Shown here: positions 1 through 5,997 of the stretch, piece by piece | Position numbering within the stretch: the first letter of the stretch is position 1 | How the letters are laid out: every line of letters begins with the position of its first letter | Assembly (NCBI GenBank): GCA_900769345.1 | Contig: CAAGGJ010000174.1 | Coordinates: forward strand, 1-9,623 | Reading direction: 5' to 3' | Source of the DNA: Bacteroidales bacterium | GTDB lineage: Bacteria > Bacteroidota > Bacteroidia > Bacteroidales > Muribaculaceae | DNA: 9,623 nt | Translations under genes and position numbers: made by a program | Notes under the pieces: generated by a model | Database searches by the model: none | The model's input: only the letters and a program-made list of their open reading frames with translations | Told to the model about the DNA's origin: nothing

Positions 1-104
1 AACTCGCCGGTCGACACATGGTCCTTGGTGAGCAAATAGAATTCAGTATCATACTTGCCCAACTGGAACATAGGAGCATACTTAAATTCAGGAGTTTTTG
101 CCAT
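1..104 (-). CDS. Class I fumarate hydratase, N-terminal fragment
   Basis: Partial gene: the ATG is at 102-104 and the rest lies beyond the left edge. The 34 visible residues begin MAKTPEFKYAPMFQLG and continue to LLTKDHVST. This matches the conserved N-terminus of iron-sulfur class I fumarases (E. coli FumA has FHYQAPFPL...TEYYLLTSEHVSVSEF at the same place). The family interconverts fumarate and malate with an oxygen-sensitive [4Fe-4S] cluster. In anaerobic Bacteroidales it serves the reductive branch from oxaloacetate to succinate. None of the cluster cysteines or catalytic residues fall inside the window, so intactness cannot be judged. The symbol varies between genomes (fumA or fumB), so none is given. 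A plausible promoter lies at 266-296 on the same strand, implying a leader of about 155 nt. Confidence 0.85.
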   Translation of the reverse strand, partial: MAKTPEFKYAPMFQLGKYDTEFYLLTKDHVSTGE

Positions 105-265
105 GATTTAGTTATTATAAAGTTACGTTATTTCCATCGTTATGTGCGCAGATGCAGCCTCAACCCAAGTTGATATATGCCGGATTCAGGCAACTGCACG
201 ACGCTTTGGCACTGCCACCCGCCGTGCCCCTTTTGCCAAGCCACAGCCACGCCGCATTCTCTTCA

Positions 266-296
266 CAAAAATAGCAAACTTTCCACACCTACGAAA
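266..296 (-). promoter_or_regulatory. Putative Bacteroidetes promoter for the fumarase gene
   Basis: On the minus strand, TATTTTTG (266-273) fits the -7 consensus TAnnTTTG exactly. TTTC (293-296), 19 bp upstream, is one mismatch from the -33 TTTG. The leader it implies contains a nested hairpin at 206-239 (TTGGCA/TGCCAA outer, GGCAC/GTGCC alternative inner). The -7 match is seen; its use is inferred. Confidence 0.4.
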
Positions 297-521
297 ATTT
301 TTTCCCCGCAAAATATCAAACCTTTATCCATTAAAAGATATTTTTATACTATAATAAACGACATTGCATTAATATCACAAACTATATCTTTCCACATAGA
401 CATATATCACTCGCCCTAAAGCTTAGCACCGAATGGACGCTACTTGGCACACTCCAATCCCGTTATTATGATACTTTCACAAATGCTCTACAACTAAAGA
501 CACTATTAGTAATATGAAGTC

Positions 522-553
522 ATTAAGTTATTTAGGGGTATGCATAACTTAAT
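522..553. repeat. 10-bp perfect AT-rich inverted repeat downstream of the cassette
   Basis: ATTAAGTTAT (522-531) and ATAACTTAAT (544-553) are exact reverse complements around a 12-nt loop containing AGGGG. It lies about 130 nt beyond the stop of the last cassette gene on the minus strand. No T-run follows on either strand, so it is not a typical intrinsic terminator. It may still stabilise the 3' end of the cassette mRNA or act as a protein-binding site. Confidence 0.45.
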
Positions 554-682
554 CTCAACCGCTCGTATTTAGGATGATATTCATATTGCTACCGCCTTTC
601 CGTCAATATCTCAGGTTGTCCGTTACTATCATAGCAACAACAGCCACATAGTCAATCGCACCACATCTTATTCATACTATTT

Positions 683-1261
683 CTACAAATCATTCTCGAC
701 AATCTTTTGCCATTGCAATGAGCGTTCTCTGCTTGAACAAGTATATACTTTGCTTTTCTCTCTGTCAACCACATGTGCTTTTATGTGGATTTCATCCTGA
801 TTTCTCACTTCTATTTCTGAAACAAACCAGCAGCCGATTTGAGTACAATCCAAAACTTCTCCAATTCTATTCATGACATTTTTATTGACAGGAACACCAT
901 CGAATTTCACATAAGGTGGGTAAGATACAAGCAATCTTCCTGCGTGACTTTTTGTCTGCTCTCTACAAAGCAGCAAGATATATGACAAATCGTTTTGTGC
1001 AAGACCATTAATATACACTTTATCGAATTTCGCCACAAGTATCACATCTCGGTTTTTAGAAACCTTTGAGATGTCTAACCTACTACGCTCTAACACGCTC
1101 TTATAGACCATTCCGTTAATTACATCTTGAACACCATCCCTTTCAACTTCAATTCTACAACCAGTTGATTTTCTTTGACCTATAGATGTGGCCCAAGCAG
1201 CAGTAGCTGTTGCACCTTGAATAAAGGAGTTAACAAATAACGATGTAATATCTACTTTCAT
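683..1261 (-). CDS. Uncharacterised 192-aa protein, last gene of the AIPR/methyltransferase cassette
   Basis: I do not recognise this family. It is a soluble-looking mixed protein with no signal peptide and no transmembrane segment. The N-terminus (residues 1-28) is small-residue rich (GATATAAWATS). Beta-like stretches follow at about 72-77 (DVILVA) and 110-114 (LLVSY), then 146-165 (FVSEIEV, IHIKAHVV). The C-terminus is basic/polar. There are five scattered cysteines (35, 99, 139, 144, 175) but no CxxC zinc motif. I could not place a PD-(D/E)xK, HNH, GIY-YIG or PLD nuclease triad. Its ATG overlaps the methyltransferase stop in an ATGA (1258-1261), so it is very likely translationally coupled and functionally tied to that enzyme. 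From position alone it could be the restriction partner, a specificity or accessory subunit, or an immunity factor. Confidence 0.8.
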   Translation of the reverse strand: MKVDITSLFVNSFIQGATATAAWATSIGQRKSTGCRIEVERDGVQDVINGMVYKSVLERSRLDISKVSKNRDVILVAKFDKVYINGLAQNDLSYILLLCREQTKSHAGRLLVSYPPYVKFDGVPVNKNVMNRIGEVLDCTQIGCWFVSEIEVRNQDEIHIKAHVVDREKSKVYTCSSRERSLQWQKIVENDL

Positions 1262-2226
1262 AATAACTGACTAAAAATGTGTTTTAATAATATTCCTACC
1301 AAATTTACATCCCAGCCATTGCCGGCACGTCTTCCAAGTTTTGTATAGTTTAGGGTTTCCGGGAACTTTATTTCTTTATAATCTTCTTCCATTTTAAAAC
1401 CCATCAACCTAAAATGTTCATCAATTGAAAGTTTACGAAGTCGCTCTTTCCCGTCAAGAATCGGCTCAACAATTCTAACCACATTATGTTCTGGTGGTGT
1501 TACAGTCATACAAATACCATCCATTCTAAGTTTTCTATTATATATATCATAACATAGCGGTTCCACCACATCAAATTTCAGAACATTATGGATTTCTTTG
1601 ATTCTTTCAATCTGAGAAGCAGTCCTATATAAATCCTCACTCGGATGCTTATCTAAAAAATCACTCAATCTTACTTTTAGCTCTTTTGGTTCAGGAACCA
1701 TATTGAAATCGATTGGCAGTTCTCCAAGTTTTGCAAAAATCCATAACCGTTCCCTATTTTGAGGGATACCATAATCTTTTGAATTTAACACACAACTTGC
1801 AGTGTCGTAACCTATCCTACTTAATTCACTCATGATTTTTTCAAAAGTGCTTTTGAGTTTTCCTACTCTCAAACCTTTTACGTTTTCAAGAAGGATATAC
1901 GCAGGTTTTTTAGCTTCGCAGATTCTAATAATGTCTGCAAACAACGTGCCTCTTGTATCCAACTCTCCCATTCTTTTCCCAGCCGTTGAAAACGGTTGGC
2001 AAGGGAAACCTCCAGTGAATAAATCAAAATTAGGTAATTTCGACTCCTTGATTTTTGTGATATCACCCCAATTTTTAGTTTTAGGGAAATTATAGGAATA
2101 CAATTCTATTGCATCTGGGTCAACTTCAGAATAACCAATTATTTTGTATTTTAGTCCAGAATGAGCCAAACCATAAGAAGCTCCTCCATATCCCGCAAAT
2201 GCCTCGAAAACCTTCAACTGTTTCAT
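1258..2226 (-). CDS. C5-cytosine DNA methyltransferase (Dcm/M.HhaI type)
   Basis: This 322-aa enzyme transfers a methyl group from S-adenosylmethionine to carbon 5 of cytosine within a target site. All principal family motifs appear in order: SAM-binding motif I FAGYGG (10-15); motif IV GGFPCQPFS (72-80) with catalytic Cys76; motif VI ENV (114-116); motif VIII QNRER (156-160); motif IX RKLSIDE..RLMGF (264-277); motif X GNGWDVNLV (302-310). Motif X has Gly where GNA/GNS is usual. The target-recognition region between VIII and IX is short, about 100 residues, and total length is close to M.HhaI (327 aa), fitting a monospecific enzyme. The recognition site cannot be read from sequence. It lies 46 nt after the AIPR gene, with a hairpin in that gap, and overlaps the next gene by 4 nt. 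Its probable role is to mark self DNA for the defence cassette. Confidence 0.95.
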   Translation of the reverse strand: MKQLKVFEAFAGYGGASYGLAHSGLKYKIIGYSEVDPDAIELYSYNFPKTKNWGDITKIKESKLPNFDLFTGGFPCQPFSTAGKRMGELDTRGTLFADIIRICEAKKPAYILLENVKGLRVGKLKSTFEKIMSELSRIGYDTASCVLNSKDYGIPQNRERLWIFAKLGELPIDFNMVPEPKELKVRLSDFLDKHPSEDLYRTASQIERIKEIHNVLKFDVVEPLCYDIYNRKLRMDGICMTVTPPEHNVVRIVEPILDGKERLRKLSIDEHFRLMGFKMEEDYKEIKFPETLNYTKLGRRAGNGWDVNLVGILLKHIFSQLL

Positions 2227-2240
2227 CTATTGATTACTTG

Positions 2241-2266
2241 TGGGGTAGCAGGAAACCACTACCCCA
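2241..2266 (-). promoter_or_regulatory. Hairpin in the AIPR-methyltransferase gap
   Basis: TGGGGTAG (2241-2248) and CTACCCCA (2259-2266) form a perfect 8-bp G+C-rich stem with a 10-nt loop in an otherwise A+T-rich gap. On the transcribed minus strand it starts just after the AIPR stop (TGA followed by an in-frame TAA) and ends 14 nt before the methyltransferase ATG. No U-run follows, so it is not an intrinsic terminator. Its position suggests an effect on ribosome access to the methyltransferase or on mRNA processing between the genes (inference). Confidence 0.5.
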
Positions 2267-2272
2267 ATATTA

Positions 2273-4318
2273 TCATTCTACAAATCCGTTCTCCTTTGCA
2301 AATTCAAAAATCTTTTTACAGTTTTCTGCGGTTGCATAAGCTATTTCCGATTCTCGCTCAATGGCAATAGCAAGATGTTCAATTCTCTTTTTCTCCATAA
2401 TAGACATGCTTCTTGTCTTCTTACCCCATAACGCTAACGCTTTCCAAGTGTCAACTCCAATCTCTCTAACATTGTCAATAAGTGCTTGCTGTTCTGAAGT
2501 GAGTTCTTCCTCTTTTACTTTTACCAGTTGTGCTTCAGGGAATTGAACATTGGCAATTTTTACTTTTATTGCATTCCAAAAATCCACTTTTTTTGCAACA
2601 ACAGATGGATTTCTATTGTCATTGGATATTTGGCGAATATGCTCCAAAACTATATTGATGCACTCCTTAATTGGACCTTCCAACTCACTCTGAACTTTTT
2701 GGTCGTCCCATATTTGTTCTAAATCGAGGCGTTTCTTTGTCTTCATGCTCACGATAGCAAGGACATAACTATTCACAATATTACCATAGCCTTTGTTACC
2801 CCCCTCTTTGAACAATCTATCGATAGTGTCATAGATAAGTTTCTTTGCAATTAAGCTATGAAAATATTCACTAGTAACTTCCTGGTCCTTATAATCTTTT
2901 TTCCAATAAGAAGTAAAACAAACCTCTCCACCTCTACTTGCCTCATTTGGCATTTCGTCCCAAGCCATTTCAAGTTTTGCAACATCAGTCTTATTAAATC
3001 TTTGCGATTTGGGACGCTCTCTCTCAAATTTTTTAACCTTGTTAGAACGTGCAGAACCCTCATTAAGTTTATCCACCAAAAATTGACCGCGCAAACGTTC
3101 AAAATACCATAACGTGTTTGGTCTTGCCGATGATGCAGGAGTCCACTCTCGTTTTGAAACTTTATCCAATTCACATAAGAACCTCGAATTAGCACTCAAA
3201 TCAGAATCATTAATCTTTGTCTGTGAATTAGCATATTCAGCTATATGTGACACTAAGTCCTGCGACATATCATTGTCCTTAATTTCAGAAACTTTCATTG
3301 TAACAAATGCCTTTGTCAAATCAACAGATGCCTTAGTGTTTTTATACGCATTATATATTGTACATGTCGTCTGTCCACCGTTTACAATATGCCAATTTTT
3401 CAGATTAGTAATATATTTTCTTCCGTCTTCTCCTGATATAATATCAACTTTTGAAGCTGTACTTGAAATGCCATTATTGTATGCAAAAAACATTTCAGGT
3501 TCTTTTTTCAAAGTTTCTTCAATACCCTTATTGACACGAATCTTATTACCCAAAAAATTTCGGACATTTTGGTCTATCAATTTCGTTTTATACTGGGCAT
3601 AAATCTTTGCCAATGTTATAGCAGGCATAATGGCCAAATATGAATTAACATACGGATTTTCGTCTTGAACCTCTACGCACTCTATTTGTGGTTGATAAAC
3701 ATTTGAGAAATCTATATCTATTTCCGACAATTGCTGGCTAGCCATTTCTTTACGTCGGATAGCTTCAATATCCCAAATATAATATTCACACATAATAGGT
3801 TCTTCACCGTACTGAACATTGTCAATCGAATATTCTTGTTTTAACAGGCCATTCGACAACACAAAAAATCTAATAGTTTCAAGATTGCCATTTTTGTGCT
3901 CTAAAGAAATCATTCTTGCAAGTTCGGCAATATCTGGGTCTTTCTCAGCATAAAGTTTTTCTATATCTCCAGCTATTGCTAAGTTTAAAAACCTTCGCAA
4001 CTTATTCAAACAATTATCAATTCTGTTTGTCGTAAGTTCTGCAAGATTTTTTTCGAGATATACAGTACCGAATAAATCAAGAATGCCCGACGATTCAGAA
4101 TAGTCAAAGGCATTAACCTTGAACTTTCCGTACTTTGTAGGAATACTATCGTCCGACTCACACCAGCAAAGCTCTGGACTATTAGTCATATCGTCCTCCT
4201 TAACATATTCAAGGACTGCAGATGTTAATTCGTCCTCAATAGAAGAACCATTAATCTCGGCTTCTTCCGATACCTGAAGCATAAAATCTTCAGAAAACTG
4301 CAATGAATCCAGTTCCAT
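2273..4318 (-). CDS. AIPR-family abortive-infection/phage-resistance protein
   Basis: A 681-aa cytoplasmic protein with the AIPR core (Pfam AIPR, described as abortive infection phage resistance proteins often found in restriction-modification operons). Diagnostic segments are NVRNFLG (251-257), FFAYNNGIS (277-285), WHIVNGGQTT (309-318) and IAEYANSQTKIN (359-370). The N-terminal part has a helix-then-strand pattern around 67-89 (KVNAFDYSESSGILDLFG) seen in longer family members. I suspect a restriction-endonuclease-like fold there but cannot identify a catalytic triad. The open frame extends upstream to a TTG at 4366. I chose the ATG at 4316-4318 because it avoids overlapping the regulator gene, gives the family-like start MELDSLQFSEDF, and the extra 16 codons look like translated AT-rich spacer. 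It follows the XRE gene by 34 nt and precedes the methyltransferase by 46 nt. It is probably the effector of the cassette, but its mechanism is not known from this sequence. Confidence 0.9.
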   Translation of the reverse strand: MELDSLQFSEDFMLQVSEEAEINGSSIEDELTSAVLEYVKEDDMTNSPELCWCESDDSIPTKYGKFKVNAFDYSESSGILDLFGTVYLEKNLAELTTNRIDNCLNKLRRFLNLAIAGDIEKLYAEKDPDIAELARMISLEHKNGNLETIRFFVLSNGLLKQEYSIDNVQYGEEPIMCEYYIWDIEAIRRKEMASQQLSEIDIDFSNVYQPQIECVEVQDENPYVNSYLAIMPAITLAKIYAQYKTKLIDQNVRNFLGNKIRVNKGIEETLKKEPEMFFAYNNGISSTASKVDIISGEDGRKYITNLKNWHIVNGGQTTCTIYNAYKNTKASVDLTKAFVTMKVSEIKDNDMSQDLVSHIAEYANSQTKINDSDLSANSRFLCELDKVSKREWTPASSARPNTLWYFERLRGQFLVDKLNEGSARSNKVKKFERERPKSQRFNKTDVAKLEMAWDEMPNEASRGGEVCFTSYWKKDYKDQEVTSEYFHSLIAKKLIYDTIDRLFKEGGNKGYGNIVNSYVLAIVSMKTKKRLDLEQIWDDQKVQSELEGPIKECINIVLEHIRQISNDNRNPSVVAKKVDFWNAIKVKIANVQFPEAQLVKVKEEELTSEQQALIDNVREIGVDTWKALALWGKKTRSMSIMEKKRIEHLAIAIERESEIAYATAENCKKIFEFAKENGFVE

Positions 4319-4352
4319 AAAAAAGAATTTTATTGTTTTATTACTATAATTT

Positions 4353-4578
4353 TTAACACTCTTCAATCAGTTTGCACAAGTCAGACAATTTCATTTTATA
4401 TGCCTCAGAAATCTTAATTAGAGTTTGAACACTTGGCATTTTTTCTCCGTTTTCGAGATAATTGTAGTATCTCAAACTCACTCCAGCATACTCTGCGATA
4501 TCTAGTTGAGTCAACTTGCCTTCTTGAGCTTTTCTTAAATCTCGCAAAACTAATCCTATTTTTTTTCTTTATTTCCAT
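4353..4578 (-). CDS. XRE/Cro-type HTH regulator, frame broken at an A8 tract near its start
   Basis: The intact part (from a TTG at 4545-4547) encodes a compact XRE/Cro-CI helix-turn-helix: LTQLDIAEYAGVS (helices 2-3), RYYNYLENGEKMPS, then TLIKISEAYKMKLSDLCKL. By itself this lacks the first helix. Continuing upstream in the same frame gives KKKIGLVLRDLRKA, the expected helix 1, but it meets a stop before any ATG. The ATG (4576-4578; an earlier one is at 4585-4587) is in another frame, and the two frames meet at eight consecutive As (minus strand, 4559-4566). Losing one A gives MEIKKKIGLVLRDLRKAQEG and a 74-aa protein, a normal size for restriction-modification controller-like regulators. As read, translation from the ATG ends at 4414 after 55 mostly basic codons. 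It is first in the cassette, 34 nt ahead of AIPR, and probably binds the nearby palindromes. Whether it is a slippage-controlled gene, a mutant or a sequencing error is open. Confidence 0.75.
4559..4566 (-). other. A8 homopolymer at the regulator frameshift
   Basis: Eight Ts on the plus strand, eight As in the coding strand, directly follow ATGGAAATAAAG. With A7 the start codon is in frame with the whole HTH domain; with A8 it is not. Runs of this length are prone to replication or transcription slippage and are also common sites of sequencing error. Confidence 0.7.
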
Positions 4579-4598
4579 TACTCGCATCTTTGTGTCAG

Positions 4599-4629
4599 CA
4601 AAATTATGGAAAAGAAAATAGAAAATAAA
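4599..4629 (-). promoter_or_regulatory. Predicted promoter of the defence cassette
   Basis: On the minus strand, TAATTTTG (4599-4606) is an exact -7 TAnnTTTG. TTTA (4626-4629), exactly 19 bp upstream, is one mismatch from -33 TTTG. The start site would fall near 4592, leaving a leader of only about 5-15 nt before the ATG at 4587 or 4578. The -33 element directly abuts the palindrome at 4630-4643, so a protein bound there should block or contact RNA polymerase. Confidence 0.6.
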
Positions 4630-4643
4630 TGCACTATAGTGCA
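4630..4643. promoter_or_regulatory. Operator-like palindrome 1 (TGCACTATAGTGCA)
   Basis: A perfect 14-bp palindrome touching the predicted -33 element of the cassette promoter. It is identical to the one at 4704-4717. Read on the minus strand the match extends to a 16-bp core, GTGCACTATAGTGCAT, with similar A/T-rich flanks. It is probably the binding site of the neighbouring XRE protein, by analogy with autoregulated controller and phage-type repressors (inference). Confidence 0.65.
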
Positions 4644-4662
4644 CATATTGTTACATGAATGG

Positions 4663-4701
4663 ATAACAGCCTATCTTTCAGTCGTTTACAAAATAGGTTA
4701 T
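4663..4701. repeat. Imperfect inverted repeat between the two operators
   Basis: ATAACagCCTAT (4663-4674) can pair with ATAGGTTAT (4693-4701), with two unpaired bases (AG) in the left arm and an 18-nt loop. It lies between the two palindromes but is not centred on them. No T-run follows. It may be an rluA 3' structure or chance. Confidence 0.3.
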
Positions 4702-4703
4702 TG

Positions 4704-4717
4704 TGCACTATAGTGCA
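4704..4717. promoter_or_regulatory. Operator-like palindrome 2 (TGCACTATAGTGCA)
   Basis: Second exact copy of the 14-bp palindrome, 74 bp centre to centre from the first, about seven turns of B-DNA, so both sites face the same side. Flanks show it is in inverted orientation relative to copy 1. A further half-site-like TGCAC follows at 4731-4735, reaching the rluA 3' end. The spacing would allow looping or cooperative binding by the XRE protein (inference). Confidence 0.6.
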
Positions 4718-4737
4718 TATATTATCATAATGCACAA

Positions 4738-5424
4738 CTATATATTTTCTGAAGCGGATTGGGCGAGGGATTGCCAGAGGTTGTCGGGCGGAACGGGGGC
4801 GGTGACGTCGATTTGCTCGCCGCTGACGGGATGCACAAACTCAATGCGATGGCTCTGCAGCGAGATGCCGCCGTCGGGGTTGCTGCGCTGCGCTCCGTAT
4901 TTCAAGTCGCCTTTGATTGGGCACCCGATGGCTGAGAGCTGCACACGAATCTGGTGCTTGCGGCCCGTTAGCAGGTTCACCTCAAGCAGATGATAGTTGT
5001 CGCCATGCGCCAGCACGCGATATTTCAGCACAGCCTTCACGCTGTCGGGCTTGGGCGTGTCCCATGTGCGCGACTTGTTGATGCGCTCGTTGGTGGTGAT
5101 GTAGTGCGTGAGGGTGTCCTCATCCTTGGGCGGACGGTTCTTCACAATTGCCCAATAGGTCTTTTTCACCTTGCCCTCGCGGAACAGCTCGTTCATGCGC
5201 GACAGCCCTTTGCTGGTTTTGGCAAACACCACAAGTCCGCTCACCGGGCGGTCGATGCGATGCGTAACGCCGCAAAACACGTTGCCGGGTTTGTTGTATT
5301 TTTCTTTGAGCCATCGTTTGAGCGTTTCTACCAGCGGCTCGTCGCCAGTCTTGTCGCCCTGTACAATCTCGCCCACCGCTTTATTTACTATAATAATGTG
5401 ATTGTCTTCGTAAACTACTTCCAT
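4738..5424 (-). CDS. RluA-family RNA pseudouridine synthase
   Basis: A 228-aa enzyme that isomerises specific uridines in rRNA or tRNA to pseudouridine. It has the catalytic motif THRIDRPVSGLVVFAKT (54-70) with Asp58, and the family motif LLTGRKHQIRVQLSAIGCPI (151-170) followed by GDLKYG (172-177). It begins MEVVYEDNHIIIVNKAVG, the first strand of the catalytic domain. There is no N-terminal S4 RNA-binding domain, so it is of the short RluA/TruC kind rather than RluC/RluD; the modified position cannot be assigned. The start is the ATG at 5422-5424. It is probably monocistronic from a promoter near 5503-5534, with the tRNA-Met unit divergent beyond it. Base composition is clearly less A+T-rich than the defence cassette that begins just past its stop. 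Confidence 0.93.
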   Translation of the reverse strand: MEVVYEDNHIIIVNKAVGEIVQGDKTGDEPLVETLKRWLKEKYNKPGNVFCGVTHRIDRPVSGLVVFAKTSKGLSRMNELFREGKVKKTYWAIVKNRPPKDEDTLTHYITTNERINKSRTWDTPKPDSVKAVLKYRVLAHGDNYHLLEVNLLTGRKHQIRVQLSAIGCPIKGDLKYGAQRSNPDGGISLQSHRIEFVHPVSGEQIDVTAPVPPDNLWQSLAQSASENI

Positions 5425-5502
5425 TCTGCCGTAAGAGTCTGCTTGTTATGATTATTGTTAAGAAAAACCGGGTGGCAACACCACGCCACCGTGCCTCACC
5501 CA

Positions 5503-5534
5503 CAAAATTACAATCTTTGAGGCTCAAACACAAG
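5503..5534 (-). promoter_or_regulatory. Putative promoter of the pseudouridine synthase gene
   Basis: Minus-strand TAATTTTG (5503-5510) matches the -7 consensus. CTTG (5531-5534), 20 bp upstream, is a one-mismatch -33. The leader of about 70 nt includes a 6-bp hairpin, GGTGGC (5471-5476) with GCCACC (5485-5490). Confidence 0.45.
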
Positions 5535-5612
5535 AAAAAGTCCCGTCAGCAGCGAAATTTCACCGAAAAATGCCACAAAATTATGTTTTAAAACATTTTT
5601 TCGTCAGAAAAA

Positions 5613-5643
5613 TTTGCAAATTCAAAAATTGTTCGTACCTTTG
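5613..5643 (+). promoter_or_regulatory. tRNA-Met promoter, full Bacteroidetes consensus
   Basis: TTTG (5613-5616), a 19-bp spacer, then TACCTTTG (5636-5643). This is an exact match to -33 TTTG / -7 TAnnTTTG. It places transcription start around 5650, just ahead of the mature tRNA 5' end, and is the best promoter in the window. Confidence 0.8.
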
Positions 5644-5653
5644 CACTCGCAAT

Positions 5654-5725
<72 letters not shown>

Positions 5726-5733
5726 CTAACAAC

Positions 5734-5769
5734 GGAAGTTCAGAGCAAATTCTGAGCTTCCATTTTTTT
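5734..5769 (+). terminator. Intrinsic terminator after tRNA-Met
   Basis: GGAAGTTCAGA (5734-5744) pairs with TCTGAGCTTCC (5751-5761), 11 positions including one T-G wobble, around a 6-nt loop. A and seven Ts (5763-5769) follow. Confidence 0.85.
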
Positions 5770-5939
5770 GCAATATAGGCTGGTGGCAAACGGCGGCGCA
5801 GCGCCCCTCCTAAGCAATTGGCGGCACACGCCCTGCTCCATGCACATCGGCAGGAAACAGCCCAAATACTCAACCAAACTGTGCAACCTATGCTAATAGC
5901 ATTTTTTATGCACAATCTCTAAGTATTTGTGTATATGGA

Positions 5940-5947
5940 TATTTTTG
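5940..5947 (+). promoter_or_regulatory. Putative -7 element upstream of the TetR-family gene
   Basis: TATTTTTG fits TAnnTTTG and lies about 50 bp before the ATG at 5998. No TTTG is present at the expected -33 distance, so this is a weak prediction. Confidence 0.4.
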
Positions 5948-5997
5948 AGTAATTTCGCAGCGTAAAACAAACGAAGTGATTAATCGTACTACTGCTT

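Larger units (their letters stand above)
105..682. other. 578-nt gene-free region between fumarase and the defence cassette
   Basis: No credible coding region was found on either strand. The short open frames at 142-419 have no recognisable protein character, overlap each other and lack upstream signals. About 150-265 is relatively G+C-rich and would be the fumarase leader. From about 285 rightwards it becomes A+T-rich like the adjoining cassette. It contains the fumarase promoter candidate (266-296) and an inverted repeat (522-553). I see no transposase remnant, tRNA-derived attachment site or integrase. The left boundary of the acquired segment probably lies somewhere in 285-682 but cannot be fixed by eye. 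Confidence 0.6.

Noticed and set aside
142..419. Two overlapping small plus-strand frames in the left intergenic region
   Set aside because: No promoter, no protein-like composition, and they cross the fumarase promoter and leader.
2241..2266. Hairpin read as an intrinsic terminator
   Set aside because: No T-run follows on either strand, and it sits inside an operon.
3114..3602. 162-codon plus-strand open frame
   Set aside because: It is antisense to the conserved AIPR core, with no upstream signal; a shadow of that gene.
4318..4366. Upstream TTG start for the AIPR gene (16 extra codons)
   Set aside because: It would overlap the regulator gene and adds AT-rich spacer-like residues; the ATG at 4318 gives a family-like N-terminus.
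4414..4644. Minus-strand frame starting MHYSAF upstream of the regulator
   Set aside because: Its start lies inside operator 1, upstream of the predicted promoter, and after the A8 tract it is only the wrong frame of the HTH gene.
4703..4993. Plus-strand frame starting MHYSAY
   Set aside because: The ATG lies inside the palindrome region and the rest is antisense to the pseudouridine synthase gene.
4990..5451. 153-codon plus-strand open frame
   Set aside because: It is antisense to the pseudouridine synthase catalytic domain and has no recognisable features.
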